Source of the DNA: Parahoeflea alexandrii
GTDB lineage: Bacteria; Pseudomonadota; Alphaproteobacteria; Rhizobiales; Rhizobiaceae
Length of the DNA: 64,000 bases
Reading direction: 5' to 3'
Assembly (NCBI RefSeq): GCF_027214025.1
Contig: NZ_JAPWHB010000005.1
Coordinates: 542,365-606,364 of the forward strand
Below the pieces are notes generated by a model. The model did not search any database and was not told the DNA's origin. It worked only from the letters and a program-made list of their open reading frames with translations. Shown here piece by piece: positions 43,782-52,080 of this stretch. Position 1 is the stretch's first letter, and each line of letters opens with the position of its first letter. A program made the translations under genes and the position numbers.

Positions 43782-44638
43782 CGGGTTGCTCCCGCACGCA
43801 GAACCGCTGCCTCGAGCGCGCGTCTGGCCAGGACAGGGATGAGCGATCGCCGGTACTCGGCTGTCGCGTGCATGTCCTCGTTGGGCTCGAGCCCGTCCGC
43901 ACAGCCGGGCGTGATGCTGTCGATGGCCTCCGGTCTCTGGCCGGCCAGAGCCGCCTCGACCTCAAAGAGCCGGACAGGCACGTCGCCCGCGCCGCCGAGG
44001 GCCAGGCGAACTTCCGCGATGACGCCGCGGTCCATCAGCACCGTGGCGGCCGCGGCAACCACCGCGAAATCTCCGGCCCTTTGAGCTATTTCGGTGAAAG
44101 CCATCCCGGTGCCGGGGGACAGGATCGGCAGGCGGACTGCAACCAGGATCTCGTCGTCCTCGATGGTGGTGACCAGGGGCGCGACAAAGAACTCCTCCGG
44201 TGCGGCGTGGCGTAGGCCCTCAGGTCCGGCAATCTCGATCTGGCCATCGAGCAGCGTGACGAGCAGCGGCCACTCGGCCGAGGGATCGGCATGGACAAGG
44301 CTGCCGCCGATCGTGCCCCGGTTGCGGATGGCGACATGGGCAACATGAGCCATGGCTTCGGCGATGATCGGCAGGTGGTTCCTCATCAGGTCGTGGCGCG
44401 CGGCTTCGGCATGACGGACCAGCGAACCGATGCGAATTGTCCCGCCATCCAGCACGATCTCGCCCAAGCCGGGGAGCGAGTTGATGTCGACCAGCCGACC
44501 GGGCTGAACCAGCCGGAAATTCATCATCGGAACCAGGCTTTGTCCGCCAGCAATGATCTTGGCATCTTCGTGATTGAGCGCCGCGAAAGCTTCCTCGATC
44601 GTTTTTGGCTGGCAATACTCGAAGGGTGATGGCTTCAT
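43778..44638 (-). CDS. Molybdenum hydroxylase FAD subunit (CoxM-like)
   Basis: FAD-binding medium subunit of 286 residues. The FAD loop is IIAGGQSLVPMMNFRL at about residues 28-43, and RNRGTIGGSLVHADPSAEWP holds the second flavin-contact motif; a C-terminal CO-dehydrogenase-flavoprotein-C domain follows. The frame extends 38 codons upstream, but the ATG at 44638 sits 1 bp after the crotonase stop and gives the standard MKPSPFEY start. The subunit order in this operon is FAD, FeS, lactonase, Mo, so the hydroxylase genes are interrupted by the lactonase gene. Confidence 0.92.
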   Translation of the reverse strand: MKPSPFEYCQPKTIEEAFAALNHEDAKIIAGGQSLVPMMNFRLVQPGRLVDINSLPGLGEIVLDGGTIRIGSLVRHAEAARHDLMRNHLPIIAEAMAHVAHVAIRNRGTIGGSLVHADPSAEWPLLVTLLDGQIEIAGPEGLRHAAPEEFFVAPLVTTIEDDEILVAVRLPILSPGTGMAFTEIAQRAGDFAVVAAAATVLMDRGVIAEVRLALGGAGDVPVRLFEVEAALAGQRPEAIDSITPGCADGLEPNEDMHATAEYRRSLIPVLARRALEAAVLRAGATR

Positions 44639-44639
44639 C

Positions 44640-45407
44640 TCAACGGCCTTCGAATTTTGGTGGGCGCTTTGCCGCAAAGGCGTTGCGGCCCTCGGAATAA
44701 TCGTGGCTTGCTGATGCCTCATCGATAAGACGCTGAGCCTCGGCGGCATCAAACGTTCCGAGGGTTAGCCCGTTGAGCATGTATTTGGCGCCCGCAATCG
44801 ACAAAGGTGCGTTTGTCGAAAGCGACTTGGCGAAGGCCACCGCATCTGCCATCGGGTCCTCACTGACGGCGTCGACAAATCCGATTTCCAGGGCCTTGCG
44901 GCTGTCGAAGCGTTCGGCGGAATAGAGAATGCGCTTCGCGTTGGATACACCGACCAGAGCCAGCAGCTTCCGCGTCGCCTGGACGCCGTAGACGATCGAC
45001 AGGCGGGCGGCAGGAATGCCAAAAACCGAATCGGTATGGGCAAAGCGGAAATCCGCGGACATGGACAGATGGGCGGCGCCCCCGAGCGTGTAACCGCGAT
45101 TGACGGTGATGACCGGCTTTGACGCATTGGCGATGCCGGCGCAGCCGTAATCGACCGCCACTTCGTAGGCGCGGGATTTGTCCGCGTCGCCGCGCACCGT
45201 CTCGAATTCGGGGATGTCTGCGCCGGCGGAAAAGTCGGCTCCGGCGCCGGTCAGGATGATGGCGCGAACCGCGCGATCCGCGGAGAGCCCGGCAAAGATG
45301 TCGCCGAAACTCTTCCACATGGCGAGGGTTACCGAATTGCGGCGCTCCGGACGATTGATGGTGACGGTGGCGACACCGTCTTGAATGCTTGTCAGGATGT
45401 CGGTCAT
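44640..45407 (-). CDS. Crotonase-fold protein with altered catalytic residues
   Basis: Enoyl-CoA hydratase/isomerase superfamily protein of 255 residues. The oxyanion-hole parts are present (DFSAGADIPEF at 59 onward; GYTLGGAAHLSMSAD at 105 onward), so it binds an acyl-CoA. The two glutamates used by crotonase are not: the first position (GGGCE in the rat enzyme) is H113, and the second (PE) is A133 (FGIPAARLS). It is therefore a CoA-processing member with another reaction, for example isomerase, hydrolase or C-C lyase. It lies between the CoxG gene (4-bp overlap) and the CoxM-like gene. Confidence 0.87.
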   Translation of the reverse strand: MTDILTSIQDGVATVTINRPERRNSVTLAMWKSFGDIFAGLSADRAVRAIILTGAGADFSAGADIPEFETVRGDADKSRAYEVAVDYGCAGIANASKPVITVNRGYTLGGAAHLSMSADFRFAHTDSVFGIPAARLSIVYGVQATRKLLALVGVSNAKRILYSAERFDSRKALEIGFVDAVSEDPMADAVAFAKSLSTNAPLSIAGAKYMLNGLTLGTFDAAEAQRLIDEASASHDYSEGRNAFAAKRPPKFEGR

Positions 45408-45865
45408 CGGCGGCCTGCTTCCGCGCTCACGACCGCGGCCTGGAAGTCATCGAAGAACTTGCGTGCAAGCTTCTTGGCGGTGGAATCGAGAAGGCGGGCT
45501 CCGAGTTGGGCAATCTTGCCGCCGACATCGGCGCTGGCATCATAGTGGAGAATGGTCTGTGAAGGCCCGACAGCCTCCAGACGCACGCGCGCCGATCCCT
45601 TGGCAAACCCGGCGATTCCGCCCTTGCCCTCTCCGGAAATGACATAGCTCTCGGGCGGGTTCATCTCGCTGAGCTCGACTTCGCCCGCGAAAGTGGCTTT
45701 CACCGGGCCAATCTTGAGCGTGACTTTCGCGGTCATATGAACGGGCGTGGTCTGTGCGAGTTCCTCGCAGCCGGGTATGCACTGGCGCAGGATTTCCTGG
45801 TCGTTCAACGCTGCCCATACAGTGGCGCGATCGCAAGGGATGGTGACAGAGTCATGGAGGTTCAT
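45404..45865 (-). CDS. coxG: CoxG-like protein (SRPBCC family)
   Basis: A 153-residue carbon-monoxide-dehydrogenase subunit G-type protein of the SRPBCC fold, a common companion of Cox-type molybdenum hydroxylases, thought to help membrane anchoring or assembly. Typical blocks: VTIPCDRATVWAALNDQEIL, CIPGCEELAQ, TAKVTLKIGPVKATFAGEVE, and the KKLARKFFDDF C-terminal helix. The ATG at 45865 starts the conserved region; the frame is open further upstream but without similarity. It is the first gene of the catabolic operon on the minus strand, 74 bp after the binding-protein stop. Confidence 0.87.
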   Translation of the reverse strand: MNLHDSVTIPCDRATVWAALNDQEILRQCIPGCEELAQTTPVHMTAKVTLKIGPVKATFAGEVELSEMNPPESYVISGEGKGGIAGFAKGSARVRLEAVGPSQTILHYDASADVGGKIAQLGARLLDSTAKKLARKFFDDFQAAVVSAEAGRR

Positions 45866-45939
45866 GATGGCGCCATTCAGGACGAGGGAAAGGGCGCGGC
45901 CGGGCGGATGAGGTCCATCCCGGCCGCGAAGTGCGGTCT

Positions 45940-47151
45940 TCAGTTCTTGACGAGCGGGCATTCGCTCTCGGCGAGCGGCCGGAAGGCCTTGTCGCCGGGG
46001 ATCGTGTTGACGAGCTTGTAGAGGTCCCATTCGCCGGTGGATTCGGCCGGCGTCTTGACCTGGTAGACGTACATGTCGTGCACCATGCGGCCGTCTTCGC
46101 GAATCTTGCCGTCTTGGGCGAAGAAGTCGTTGACCGGCATTTCGCGCATTTTCGCCATGACCGTCTGCGCGTCGGTGGTCCCGGCCGCCTCGACGGCCTT
46201 GAGGTAATGCATGGTCGAGGAGTAATCACCCGCGTCGCCCATGTGCGGCATAACGCCCATGCGCTCCATGAAGCGATTGGCAAAAGCGCGGGTGTCATCG
46301 TCACGGTCCCAGTAGAACCCATTGGTCAGGATCATGCCCTGGGCGGCTTCAAGGCCGAGCGCCTTCACGTCGGTGAGCCAGACCAGCAGGCCGGCAGTCA
46401 GCTTGCCTGAATCGGCAAGGCCGAATTCGCGGGCCGATTTGACCGCATTGATGAATGTGGTTCCCGATCCGGCGATTGCGACGACATCGGCAGGCGAAGA
46501 TTGCGCCTGCAGCATGAAGGCCGAATGATCCGAAGTCTCGATGGGATAGAGCACTTTGCCGACGATTTCTCCGCCGGCCTTGGCGACAATCGCTGACGCG
46601 TCGGCTTCAAGCGCATGCCCGAAAGCGTAATCGGCGGTCAGGAAGTACCACTTCTTCAGGCCCTGACCGACAAGCTGGTTTGCGGTACCGTTGGCCAGCG
46701 CGTAGGTGTCGTAGGCATAATGGATCGAGTTCGGCGTGCAGCCAGCGCCGGTAATCCGGGACGAGCCGGAACCGGTGACGATGGCGATGCCATTTTTCTC
46801 CGCGGCAATCTGCGCCACGGACAGCGCGATGCCCGAATTGATAAGGTTGGAAATCAGGGTCACGCCCTCGCTTTCATACCACTGCTGCGCGGTGGCAGCC
46901 GCTATTTCCGGCTTGTTCTGATGATCAGCCACGATGACCTCAATCGGCTTGCCAAGCACCGTGCCCCCAAAATCCTCGACAGCCATCTGAACGGCAGTCA
47001 CGGCGCCCTTGCCCGATTCATGGCTGAATTGACCGCTCATGTCCGTGAGGACACCGATCTTTGCCCGGTCGTCCGCCGCCAGCGCGCCGGACGCGACCAC
47101 CGACCCGAAAAACGCGGCCATGCCGACGCGGAATGCCTTGCCTATTTTCAT
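45940..47151 (-). CDS. livK: Branched-chain amino acid-type ABC substrate-binding protein
   Basis: Periplasmic binding protein of family 6 (403 residues). Signal peptide MKIGKAFRVGMAAFFGSVVA then SGALA, cleavage after ALA. Fold blocks: KIGVLTDMSGQFSHESGKGA, YESEGVTLISNLINSGIALS, YFLTADYAFGHALEADASA and VVAIAGSGTTFINAVKSARE. This subgroup often binds aromatic acids or amides rather than leucine. It is divergent from the livG-F-H-M genes (47417-50759), which form its membrane and ATPase partners, and it is first in line before the CoxG-lactonase-GabD operon, suggesting uptake of that pathway's substrate. Confidence 0.9.
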   Translation of the reverse strand: MKIGKAFRVGMAAFFGSVVASGALAADDRAKIGVLTDMSGQFSHESGKGAVTAVQMAVEDFGGTVLGKPIEVIVADHQNKPEIAAATAQQWYESEGVTLISNLINSGIALSVAQIAAEKNGIAIVTGSGSSRITGAGCTPNSIHYAYDTYALANGTANQLVGQGLKKWYFLTADYAFGHALEADASAIVAKAGGEIVGKVLYPIETSDHSAFMLQAQSSPADVVAIAGSGTTFINAVKSAREFGLADSGKLTAGLLVWLTDVKALGLEAAQGMILTNGFYWDRDDDTRAFANRFMERMGVMPHMGDAGDYSSTMHYLKAVEAAGTTDAQTVMAKMREMPVNDFFAQDGKIREDGRMVHDMYVYQVKTPAESTGEWDLYKLVNTIPGDKAFRPLAESECPLVKN

Positions 47152-47416
47152 TGCACTTCCTCCCGTTGATGCAGTCAGACAGAATTATCTAATTGCATTA
47201 GTAGACTAACTTCCTCTGCGGATCTCGCGGAATTCGCCTAAATGGGCTCATCAAATGTGATCATTTCGGAACTTCCCGATCTTCGCCGCCATATTATGAC
47301 TTGCACTATTAGACTTTATCTGCAATGTTGAGTCAAGCCCATTTGAGAAGCGGGCAGTGTTTTGGCTGAGGGTCGGGATCGAGGAGACGCTCTGTCCGCA
47401 GCCACAGGGAGGGAAA
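47152..47416. promoter_or_regulatory. Divergent control region between binding protein and livG
   Basis: A 265-bp AT-rich region holding both promoters. Two symmetric elements are seen: TTAG-TAGA-CTAA at 47198-47209, and a TTGCA...TGCAA repeat with 15-bp spacer at 47301-47325. A short motif, ATTAG(TA)GAC, occurs in both places (about 47197-47206 and 47308-47314). These are candidate binding sites of one regulator; no regulator gene is adjacent, so it would act from elsewhere. Confidence 0.45.
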
Positions 47417-48172
47417 ATGGAGCCGCCGCCAATACTGGAGACACGAGGCCTGACGCGCGAGTTTCGTGGATTTGTTGCCGTGAGCAATGTCGACTTCAAA
47501 GTTCGCGCCGGATCGTTGCATGCGCTGATCGGACCCAACGGGGCCGGCAAGAGCACGCTGTTCAATCTGCTGACCAGGTGCCTATCGCCCAGCAGCGGAA
47601 CCATTTACTTGAAAGGGGAAGAGATCAGCAAAGTTCCCCCCGCCAGGATCGCCCGCAAGGGGCTCGTGCGGTCATTCCAGATTTCGTCGGTGTTTCCCCA
47701 TCTGACCGCGCGCGAAAACATCCGCATCGCGCTGCAGTCGAAACACCGTCAGACCTTTGCTTTCTGGCGGTCGGACAAGGTTCTCGACCAGCACAATGAT
47801 GCCGTGACGGCGCTGCTTGCCGATGTCGGACTCGAACCCTATGCGGACAGGGTGGCCGTTGAGCTCTCCTATGGCCGCAAGCGGGCACTGGAGCTCGCCA
47901 CCACGCTGGCGATGAACCCGGAAATCATCCTGCTCGACGAGCCGATGGCAGGCATGGGCCAGGAGGATATCGAACGCACCTCACGGCTCATCAGACGTGT
48001 CGGCATGAACCGCACCATCGTCATGGTCGAGCACAATCTCTCCGTCGTCGCCGACATCTCCGACCGCATCACCGTGCTTCGCCGCGGCGAGATCATTGCC
48101 GAAGGAAAGTACGCCGAGGTCTCATCGAACCGTGAAGTCCAGCAAGCCTATATGGGTGGCGGCCATGCATGA
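47417..48172 (+). CDS. livG: Branched-chain amino acid-type ABC ATPase (LivG)
   Basis: Cytoplasmic ATPase of 251 residues. Walker A GPNGAGKS (residues about 39-46), Q-loop SFQISSVFPHLT with the LivG-type ENIRIALQ follow-up, signature LSYGRKRALELATTL where Tyr replaces the second Ser/Gly as usual for LivG, Walker B EIILLDEPMAGMG, and switch MVEHNLSVV. The ATG at 47417 follows AGGGAGGGAAA; a GTG/ATG further upstream is not supported by a ribosome site. It overlaps the livF start by 8 bp. Confidence 0.92.
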   Translation: MEPPPILETRGLTREFRGFVAVSNVDFKVRAGSLHALIGPNGAGKSTLFNLLTRCLSPSSGTIYLKGEEISKVPPARIARKGLVRSFQISSVFPHLTARENIRIALQSKHRQTFAFWRSDKVLDQHNDAVTALLADVGLEPYADRVAVELSYGRKRALELATTLAMNPEIILLDEPMAGMGQEDIERTSRLIRRVGMNRTIVMVEHNLSVVADISDRITVLRRGEIIAEGKYAEVSSNREVQQAYMGGGHA

Positions 48173-48875
48173 TCCAGTTCGTCGTCTTGAGGTTGAGGAC
48201 CTGCACAGCTGGTACGGCGAAAGCCACATCCTGCATGGCGCTTCGCTGCACGTGAACCAGGGTGAAATCGTCACGCTGCTCGGTCGCAATGGCGCCGGCA
48301 AGACAACCATGATGCGCACGCTGATGGGGATTGTCCAGCAGCGAAAGGGCAGGGCCGTGCTGGACGGACAGGACCTTATGGCCATGCCTGCCCATCATGT
48401 CGCCCGGCTGGGCCTTGGGTTCGTGCCGGAGGAGCGCGGGATTTTCTCCTCACTCAACGTTCTGGAAAACTTGCTTCTTCCGCCGGCCTTCCGATCTGGG
48501 GGCATGAAGCTTGAGCAGATCTACGCGCTGTTTCCGAACCTTCAGGGGCGCGATACGACAATCGGGACACGGCTGTCGGGTGGCGAACAGCAGATGCTGG
48601 CCATTGCGCGGATCCTTCGCACCGGCGCCGACTTCATCCTGCTTGATGAACCGACCGAGGGTCTTGCGCCGGTCATTGTCGAGGACATTTCCCGGGCGCT
48701 CGGGGAGTTCAAGGCCCTGGGCCTGACGATCATTCTGGTGGAGCAGAACATCCGTTTCGCCATGGCCAATGCCGACAGGCACTACGTCATGGAGCAGGGG
48801 CGGGTGGTTGATGAATTCAGCAACGAGGCACTTCAATCCAACATGGCGAAGATCAACGCCTATCTTGGCGTTTGA
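48165..48875 (+). CDS. livF: Branched-chain amino acid-type ABC ATPase (LivF)
   Basis: Second ATPase (236 residues) of the Liv-type importer. DLHSWYGESHILHGASLHVN is the LivF opening; Walker A GRNGAGKT, LGFVPEERGIFSSLNVLENL, signature LSGGEQQMLAIARIL, Walker B FILLDEPTEGLAP, switch LVEQNIRFAMA, which is the typical LivF form. It starts inside the end of livG (8-bp overlap) and ends 14 bp before livH. Confidence 0.92.
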   Translation: MHDPVRRLEVEDLHSWYGESHILHGASLHVNQGEIVTLLGRNGAGKTTMMRTLMGIVQQRKGRAVLDGQDLMAMPAHHVARLGLGFVPEERGIFSSLNVLENLLLPPAFRSGGMKLEQIYALFPNLQGRDTTIGTRLSGGEQQMLAIARILRTGADFILLDEPTEGLAPVIVEDISRALGEFKALGLTIILVEQNIRFAMANADRHYVMEQGRVVDEFSNEALQSNMAKINAYLGV

Positions 48876-48889
48876 GTGGAGGAGTCATA

Positions 48890-49777
48890 ATGCCAGATAT
48901 TTTCGGCGTACCGGCCGCGGTTCTGCTGGGCCAGGTTCTGCTCGGTCTGATCAACGGTTCGTTCTATGCCATGCTCAGCCTGGGTCTTGCGATCATTTTC
49001 GGCATGCTCAACGTGATCAACTTTGCTCACGGCGCGTTCTATATGCTGGGTGCATTCGTCACCTGGCTCTGCCTGACGCAGCTCGGCCTCAACTACTGGG
49101 CCGCCCTGGTGGTGGTGCCGATCGTGGTCGGCGTGTTTGGAGCTGTCGTGGAGCGCCTGTTCCTGCGCCGCCTTTACCGGATCGATCATCTCTACAGCCT
49201 TCTCTTCACCTTTGGGCTGGCCTTGGCGATGGAAGGGCTGTTCCGCTACCTGTTTGGCGCAGCCGGCAAGCCCTATCCGGTTCCGGAGACTCTGACCGGC
49301 GTGTTCCGGCTCGGCTTCATGGTTCTGCCGGTCTACCGGGCATGGGTGATCCTCGCCTCGGTTCTTGTCTGTCTTCTGGTCTGGCTGGTGATGGAGAAGA
49401 CCCGGCTCGGCGCCTGGCTGCGTGCGGCGACGGAGAATCCTTCGCTGGTCACCGCCTTCGGCATCAATGTGCCGCTGATGCTGACATTGACCTACGGCTT
49501 CTGTGTCGGACTGGCAGGGTTCGCGGGCGTCTTGGCGGCGCCGATCTATCAGGTCAGTCCCGCCATGGGCTCCAGCCTGATCGTCATCGTGTTCGCCGTC
49601 GTCGTGATCGGCGGGCTCGGCTCCATCGGCGGCGCCATCCTGACGGGCTTGAGCCTCGGCGTCATCGAAGGACTGACCAAGGTTTTCTACCCTTCTGCAT
49701 CGGCTATCGTGATCTTCGTGGTCATGGTGCTCGTGCTGATCCTGCGTCCCGCTGGCCTGTTCGGAAGGGAGAACTGA
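48890..49777 (+). CDS. livH: Branched-chain amino acid-type ABC permease (LivH)
   Basis: Inner-membrane permease of 295 residues with about eight helices. LIGLINGSFYAMLSLGLAII-type start is seen as LLGLINGSFYAMLSLGLAII, then GMLNVINFAHGAFYMLGAFV, the coupling loop ATENPSLVTAFGINVPLMLT and the end LRPAGLFGREN. ATG at 48890 with a GGAGGAG site. It is followed by livM 1 bp downstream of the stop. Confidence 0.92.
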   Translation: MPDIFGVPAAVLLGQVLLGLINGSFYAMLSLGLAIIFGMLNVINFAHGAFYMLGAFVTWLCLTQLGLNYWAALVVVPIVVGVFGAVVERLFLRRLYRIDHLYSLLFTFGLALAMEGLFRYLFGAAGKPYPVPETLTGVFRLGFMVLPVYRAWVILASVLVCLLVWLVMEKTRLGAWLRAATENPSLVTAFGINVPLMLTLTYGFCVGLAGFAGVLAAPIYQVSPAMGSSLIVIVFAVVVIGGLGSIGGAILTGLSLGVIEGLTKVFYPSASAIVIFVVMVLVLILRPAGLFGREN

Positions 49778-49778
49778 G

Positions 49779-50759
49779 ATGTCCATGCTGATAAAAGGCC
49801 TGGCGGGATTCACCGTCAAACACAAATGGATCTGGTGGATCGGGGCGTTTGTGCTTGCCGCCACGCTGTTGCTTGCGCCGGCGATGGTCTATCCCTTATT
49901 GCTGATCAATATCTTGTGCTTCGTGCTCTTCGCCTCGGCGCTCAATCTGGTGCTGGGCTATGCCGGGCTGCTGTCCCTGGGACATGCTGCGTTTTTCGGC
50001 GGCGCCGCCTATGTGACGGCGCATGCCGCCAAGACCTGGGGTCTGCCGTTCGAGGCTTCGGTGCTTCTGGGCACACTGTTCGCCGCTGGGCTGGGTCTCG
50101 TCTTCGGGCTGATCGGCATTCGCCGCTATGGCATCTACTTCGCCATGATCACGCTGGCGCTGGCGCAAATGCTTTACTTCATGGCGGTGCAGATGCCGTT
50201 CACTGGCGGCGAGGACGGGATACAGTCGGTTCCGCGCGGGATGTTTCTTGGCCTGGTCGATCTGGGTGACATCAATGCGATGTATTATGTCGTGCTGGGC
50301 GCGGTCGTATTCGGGCTGATGGTCCTCTGGCGCACGCTGCATTCGCCCTTCGGCCATATCCTTGCGGCGATCCGCGAGAACGAGCCGCGGGCAGTCTCGC
50401 TCGGTCTCGACGTGGCGTATTACAAGCTCATTGCCTTCGTGCTTTCGGCGACGCTGTCAGGCCTGGCGGGATCGTTGAAGGTGATCGCGTTCCAGCTTGC
50501 TTCACTCAACAACGTGTCCTGGCACCTGTCCGGCGAGGTGGTCCTGATGACGCTGATCGGCGGCATGGGAACCTTTGCCGGCCCCATCATCGGCGCCACC
50601 TTCGTGGTGACGCTCGAACACATGCTCGCGACCAGCGGCTTGCCGATCGCTCTGGTCATCGGCGTGATTTTCATGGCTTGCGTCATGCTGTTTCGCCGCG
50701 GCTTCTATGGCGAGAGCGTGGCCCGGCTGAAAGTGATGCTTGAGCGCGGACATGACTGA
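49779..50759 (+). CDS. livM: Branched-chain amino acid-type ABC permease (LivM)
   Basis: Second permease of the Liv-type importer (326 residues, 8-10 helices). NILCFVLFASALNLVLGYAG, LLSLGHAAFFGGAAYVTAHA, RRYGIYFAMITLALAQMLYF and the coupling loop REN-EPRAVSLGLDVAYYKL are typical of LivM, as is FRRGFYG near the C-terminus. It closes the plus-strand half of the divergent transporter locus. A long hairpin follows at 50813. Confidence 0.92.
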   Translation: MSMLIKGLAGFTVKHKWIWWIGAFVLAATLLLAPAMVYPLLLINILCFVLFASALNLVLGYAGLLSLGHAAFFGGAAYVTAHAAKTWGLPFEASVLLGTLFAAGLGLVFGLIGIRRYGIYFAMITLALAQMLYFMAVQMPFTGGEDGIQSVPRGMFLGLVDLGDINAMYYVVLGAVVFGLMVLWRTLHSPFGHILAAIRENEPRAVSLGLDVAYYKLIAFVLSATLSGLAGSLKVIAFQLASLNNVSWHLSGEVVLMTLIGGMGTFAGPIIGATFVVTLEHMLATSGLPIALVIGVIFMACVMLFRRGFYGESVARLKVMLERGHD

Positions 50760-50812
50760 TCATTGGCTGCCGAAATTTGAATCGGGTTTACCAGTCAAGC
50801 CTCCCAGGCTGG

Positions 50813-50850
50813 GCATCCGGGCGAAGTGCTTTTCCACTCCGCCCGGATGC
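50813..50850 (+). terminator. Long hairpin after livM
   Basis: GCATCCGGGCG (50813-50823) and CGCCCGGATGC (50840-50850) are perfectly complementary, and AGTG/CACT inside extends the stem. It begins 54 bp after the livM stop. No T-run follows (TGATCATGG), so transcription may end by rho or the hairpin may only protect the 3' end. Confidence 0.5.
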
Positions 50851-51138
50851 TGATCATGGCTTCGGCAGCGTGTAGTTGAGGATGTGATCGGTCTGGTTGG
50901 TCACAAGCGGCTGCCGGCAATGGCAGCAGACGACCTTGGGCACAAAATCCTGACCGCAGAGCCGATGACGCAACCTCAGCAGCGCCTGATCGTCGCGCAG
51001 CCAATGATCGCCCCCAATACGGCCATTCTAGGAGGTAATGCCCGCTTGCATTATCGGCAGTTGAGCCCATACGGAGGAAGCGTTTTTAATCATGTTGCAG
51101 GGATTGTTCCCTGTAGGTTCGAACAGCTCAGGACGACA
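50851..51138. promoter_or_regulatory. Upstream region of the third peptide-type ABC operon
   Basis: With the hairpin before it, this makes 379 bp without a gene between livM and the next permease. A CAGGGA-TTGT-TCCCTG inverted repeat at 51098-51113 lies 26 bp before the permease start and overlaps where a promoter would be; it is the best operator candidate. A GGAGGAAG at about 51073 has no start codon at useful distance. No other structure is evident. Confidence 0.4.
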
Positions 51139-52080
51139 ATGCTGATATTCACCCTCAGACGCATACTGGCGACAATCCCGGTCATGCTTGCTGTTGCCCT
51201 GTTCATATTTGTTCTGCTGTACCTTGCTCCGGGAGATCCGGCGGAAATGATTGCTGGCGACAATGCATCAGCCGCGGAGATCGAACAAGTCCGCGAGTTG
51301 TTGGGGTTGAACCAGCCTTTTCTCGTGCGGTTCGCCGACTGGACGGCCGGGCTCTTGCGCGGCGATCTCGGGGTTTCGGTGTTTTCACGCAAGCCGGTGA
51401 CCGAACTCATCCTGCAACGACTGGAGCCGACCTTCTCGCTGATGGCGACAACACTGATCATCTCGATCACAGCGGCGATCCCGATGGGGGTGATCGCCGC
51501 GGCCCGCGCCGGCAGTTGGATTGACCGCGCGATCATGGGAACAGCGGTACTGGGGTTTTCAGTGCCGGTGTTTGCCACATCTTATGCGCTGTCCTGGATC
51601 TTTTCGATCCAGCTGAATTGGCTGCCGGTTCAGGGCTACCAGCCGCTTTCCGAGGGACTATGGGCTTGGTTCCGCCATCTGATCATTCCCTCAATCGCGC
51701 TCGGATCGGTCTATATGGCACTGATTGCGCGGATCACGCGGACCTCGATGCTTGAGGTGCTGAACCAGGACTACATTCGCACGGCGATGGCCAAGGGTCA
51801 GAGCCGGACTCGCATTCTGTTCGAACACGCGCTGAAAAATGCGGCCGTGTCCATCCTTACGGTCATCGGGCTCGGTGTCGCTCTGCTGATTGGCGGCGCG
51901 GTTGTGACGGAAAGCGTCTTTTCCATTCCAGGGATCGGCCGATTGACAGTGGATGCCATCCTGCAGCGCGACTATCCGGTCATTCAGGGTGTCGTGCTGT
52001 TCTTCAGCTTTGTCTATGTTCTGATCAACCTTGCCGTTGATCTGGCCTATCGCCTGTTTGACCCAAGGATCCGCTTGTGA
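51139..52080 (+). CDS. ABC transporter permease, DppB type
   Basis: Permease (313 residues) opening the third peptide-type importer. First helix PVMLAVALFIFVLLYL, then APGDPAEMIAGDNASAAEIE, the LLGLNQPFLVRFADWTAGLL periplasmic segment, coupling loop TAMAKGQSRTRILFEHALKN and the VIQGVVLFFSFVYVLINLAV end. An AGGA at 51130-51133 supports ATG 51139; the frame runs 85 codons further upstream without similarity. The stop overlaps the next start as GTGA. The binding protein of this system is not adjacent; a family-5 binding protein is encoded later in the same cluster at 58567. Confidence 0.92.
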   Translation: MLIFTLRRILATIPVMLAVALFIFVLLYLAPGDPAEMIAGDNASAAEIEQVRELLGLNQPFLVRFADWTAGLLRGDLGVSVFSRKPVTELILQRLEPTFSLMATTLIISITAAIPMGVIAAARAGSWIDRAIMGTAVLGFSVPVFATSYALSWIFSIQLNWLPVQGYQPLSEGLWAWFRHLIIPSIALGSVYMALIARITRTSMLEVLNQDYIRTAMAKGQSRTRILFEHALKNAAVSILTVIGLGVALLIGGAVVTESVFSIPGIGRLTVDAILQRDYPVIQGVVLFFSFVYVLINLAVDLAYRLFDPRIRL

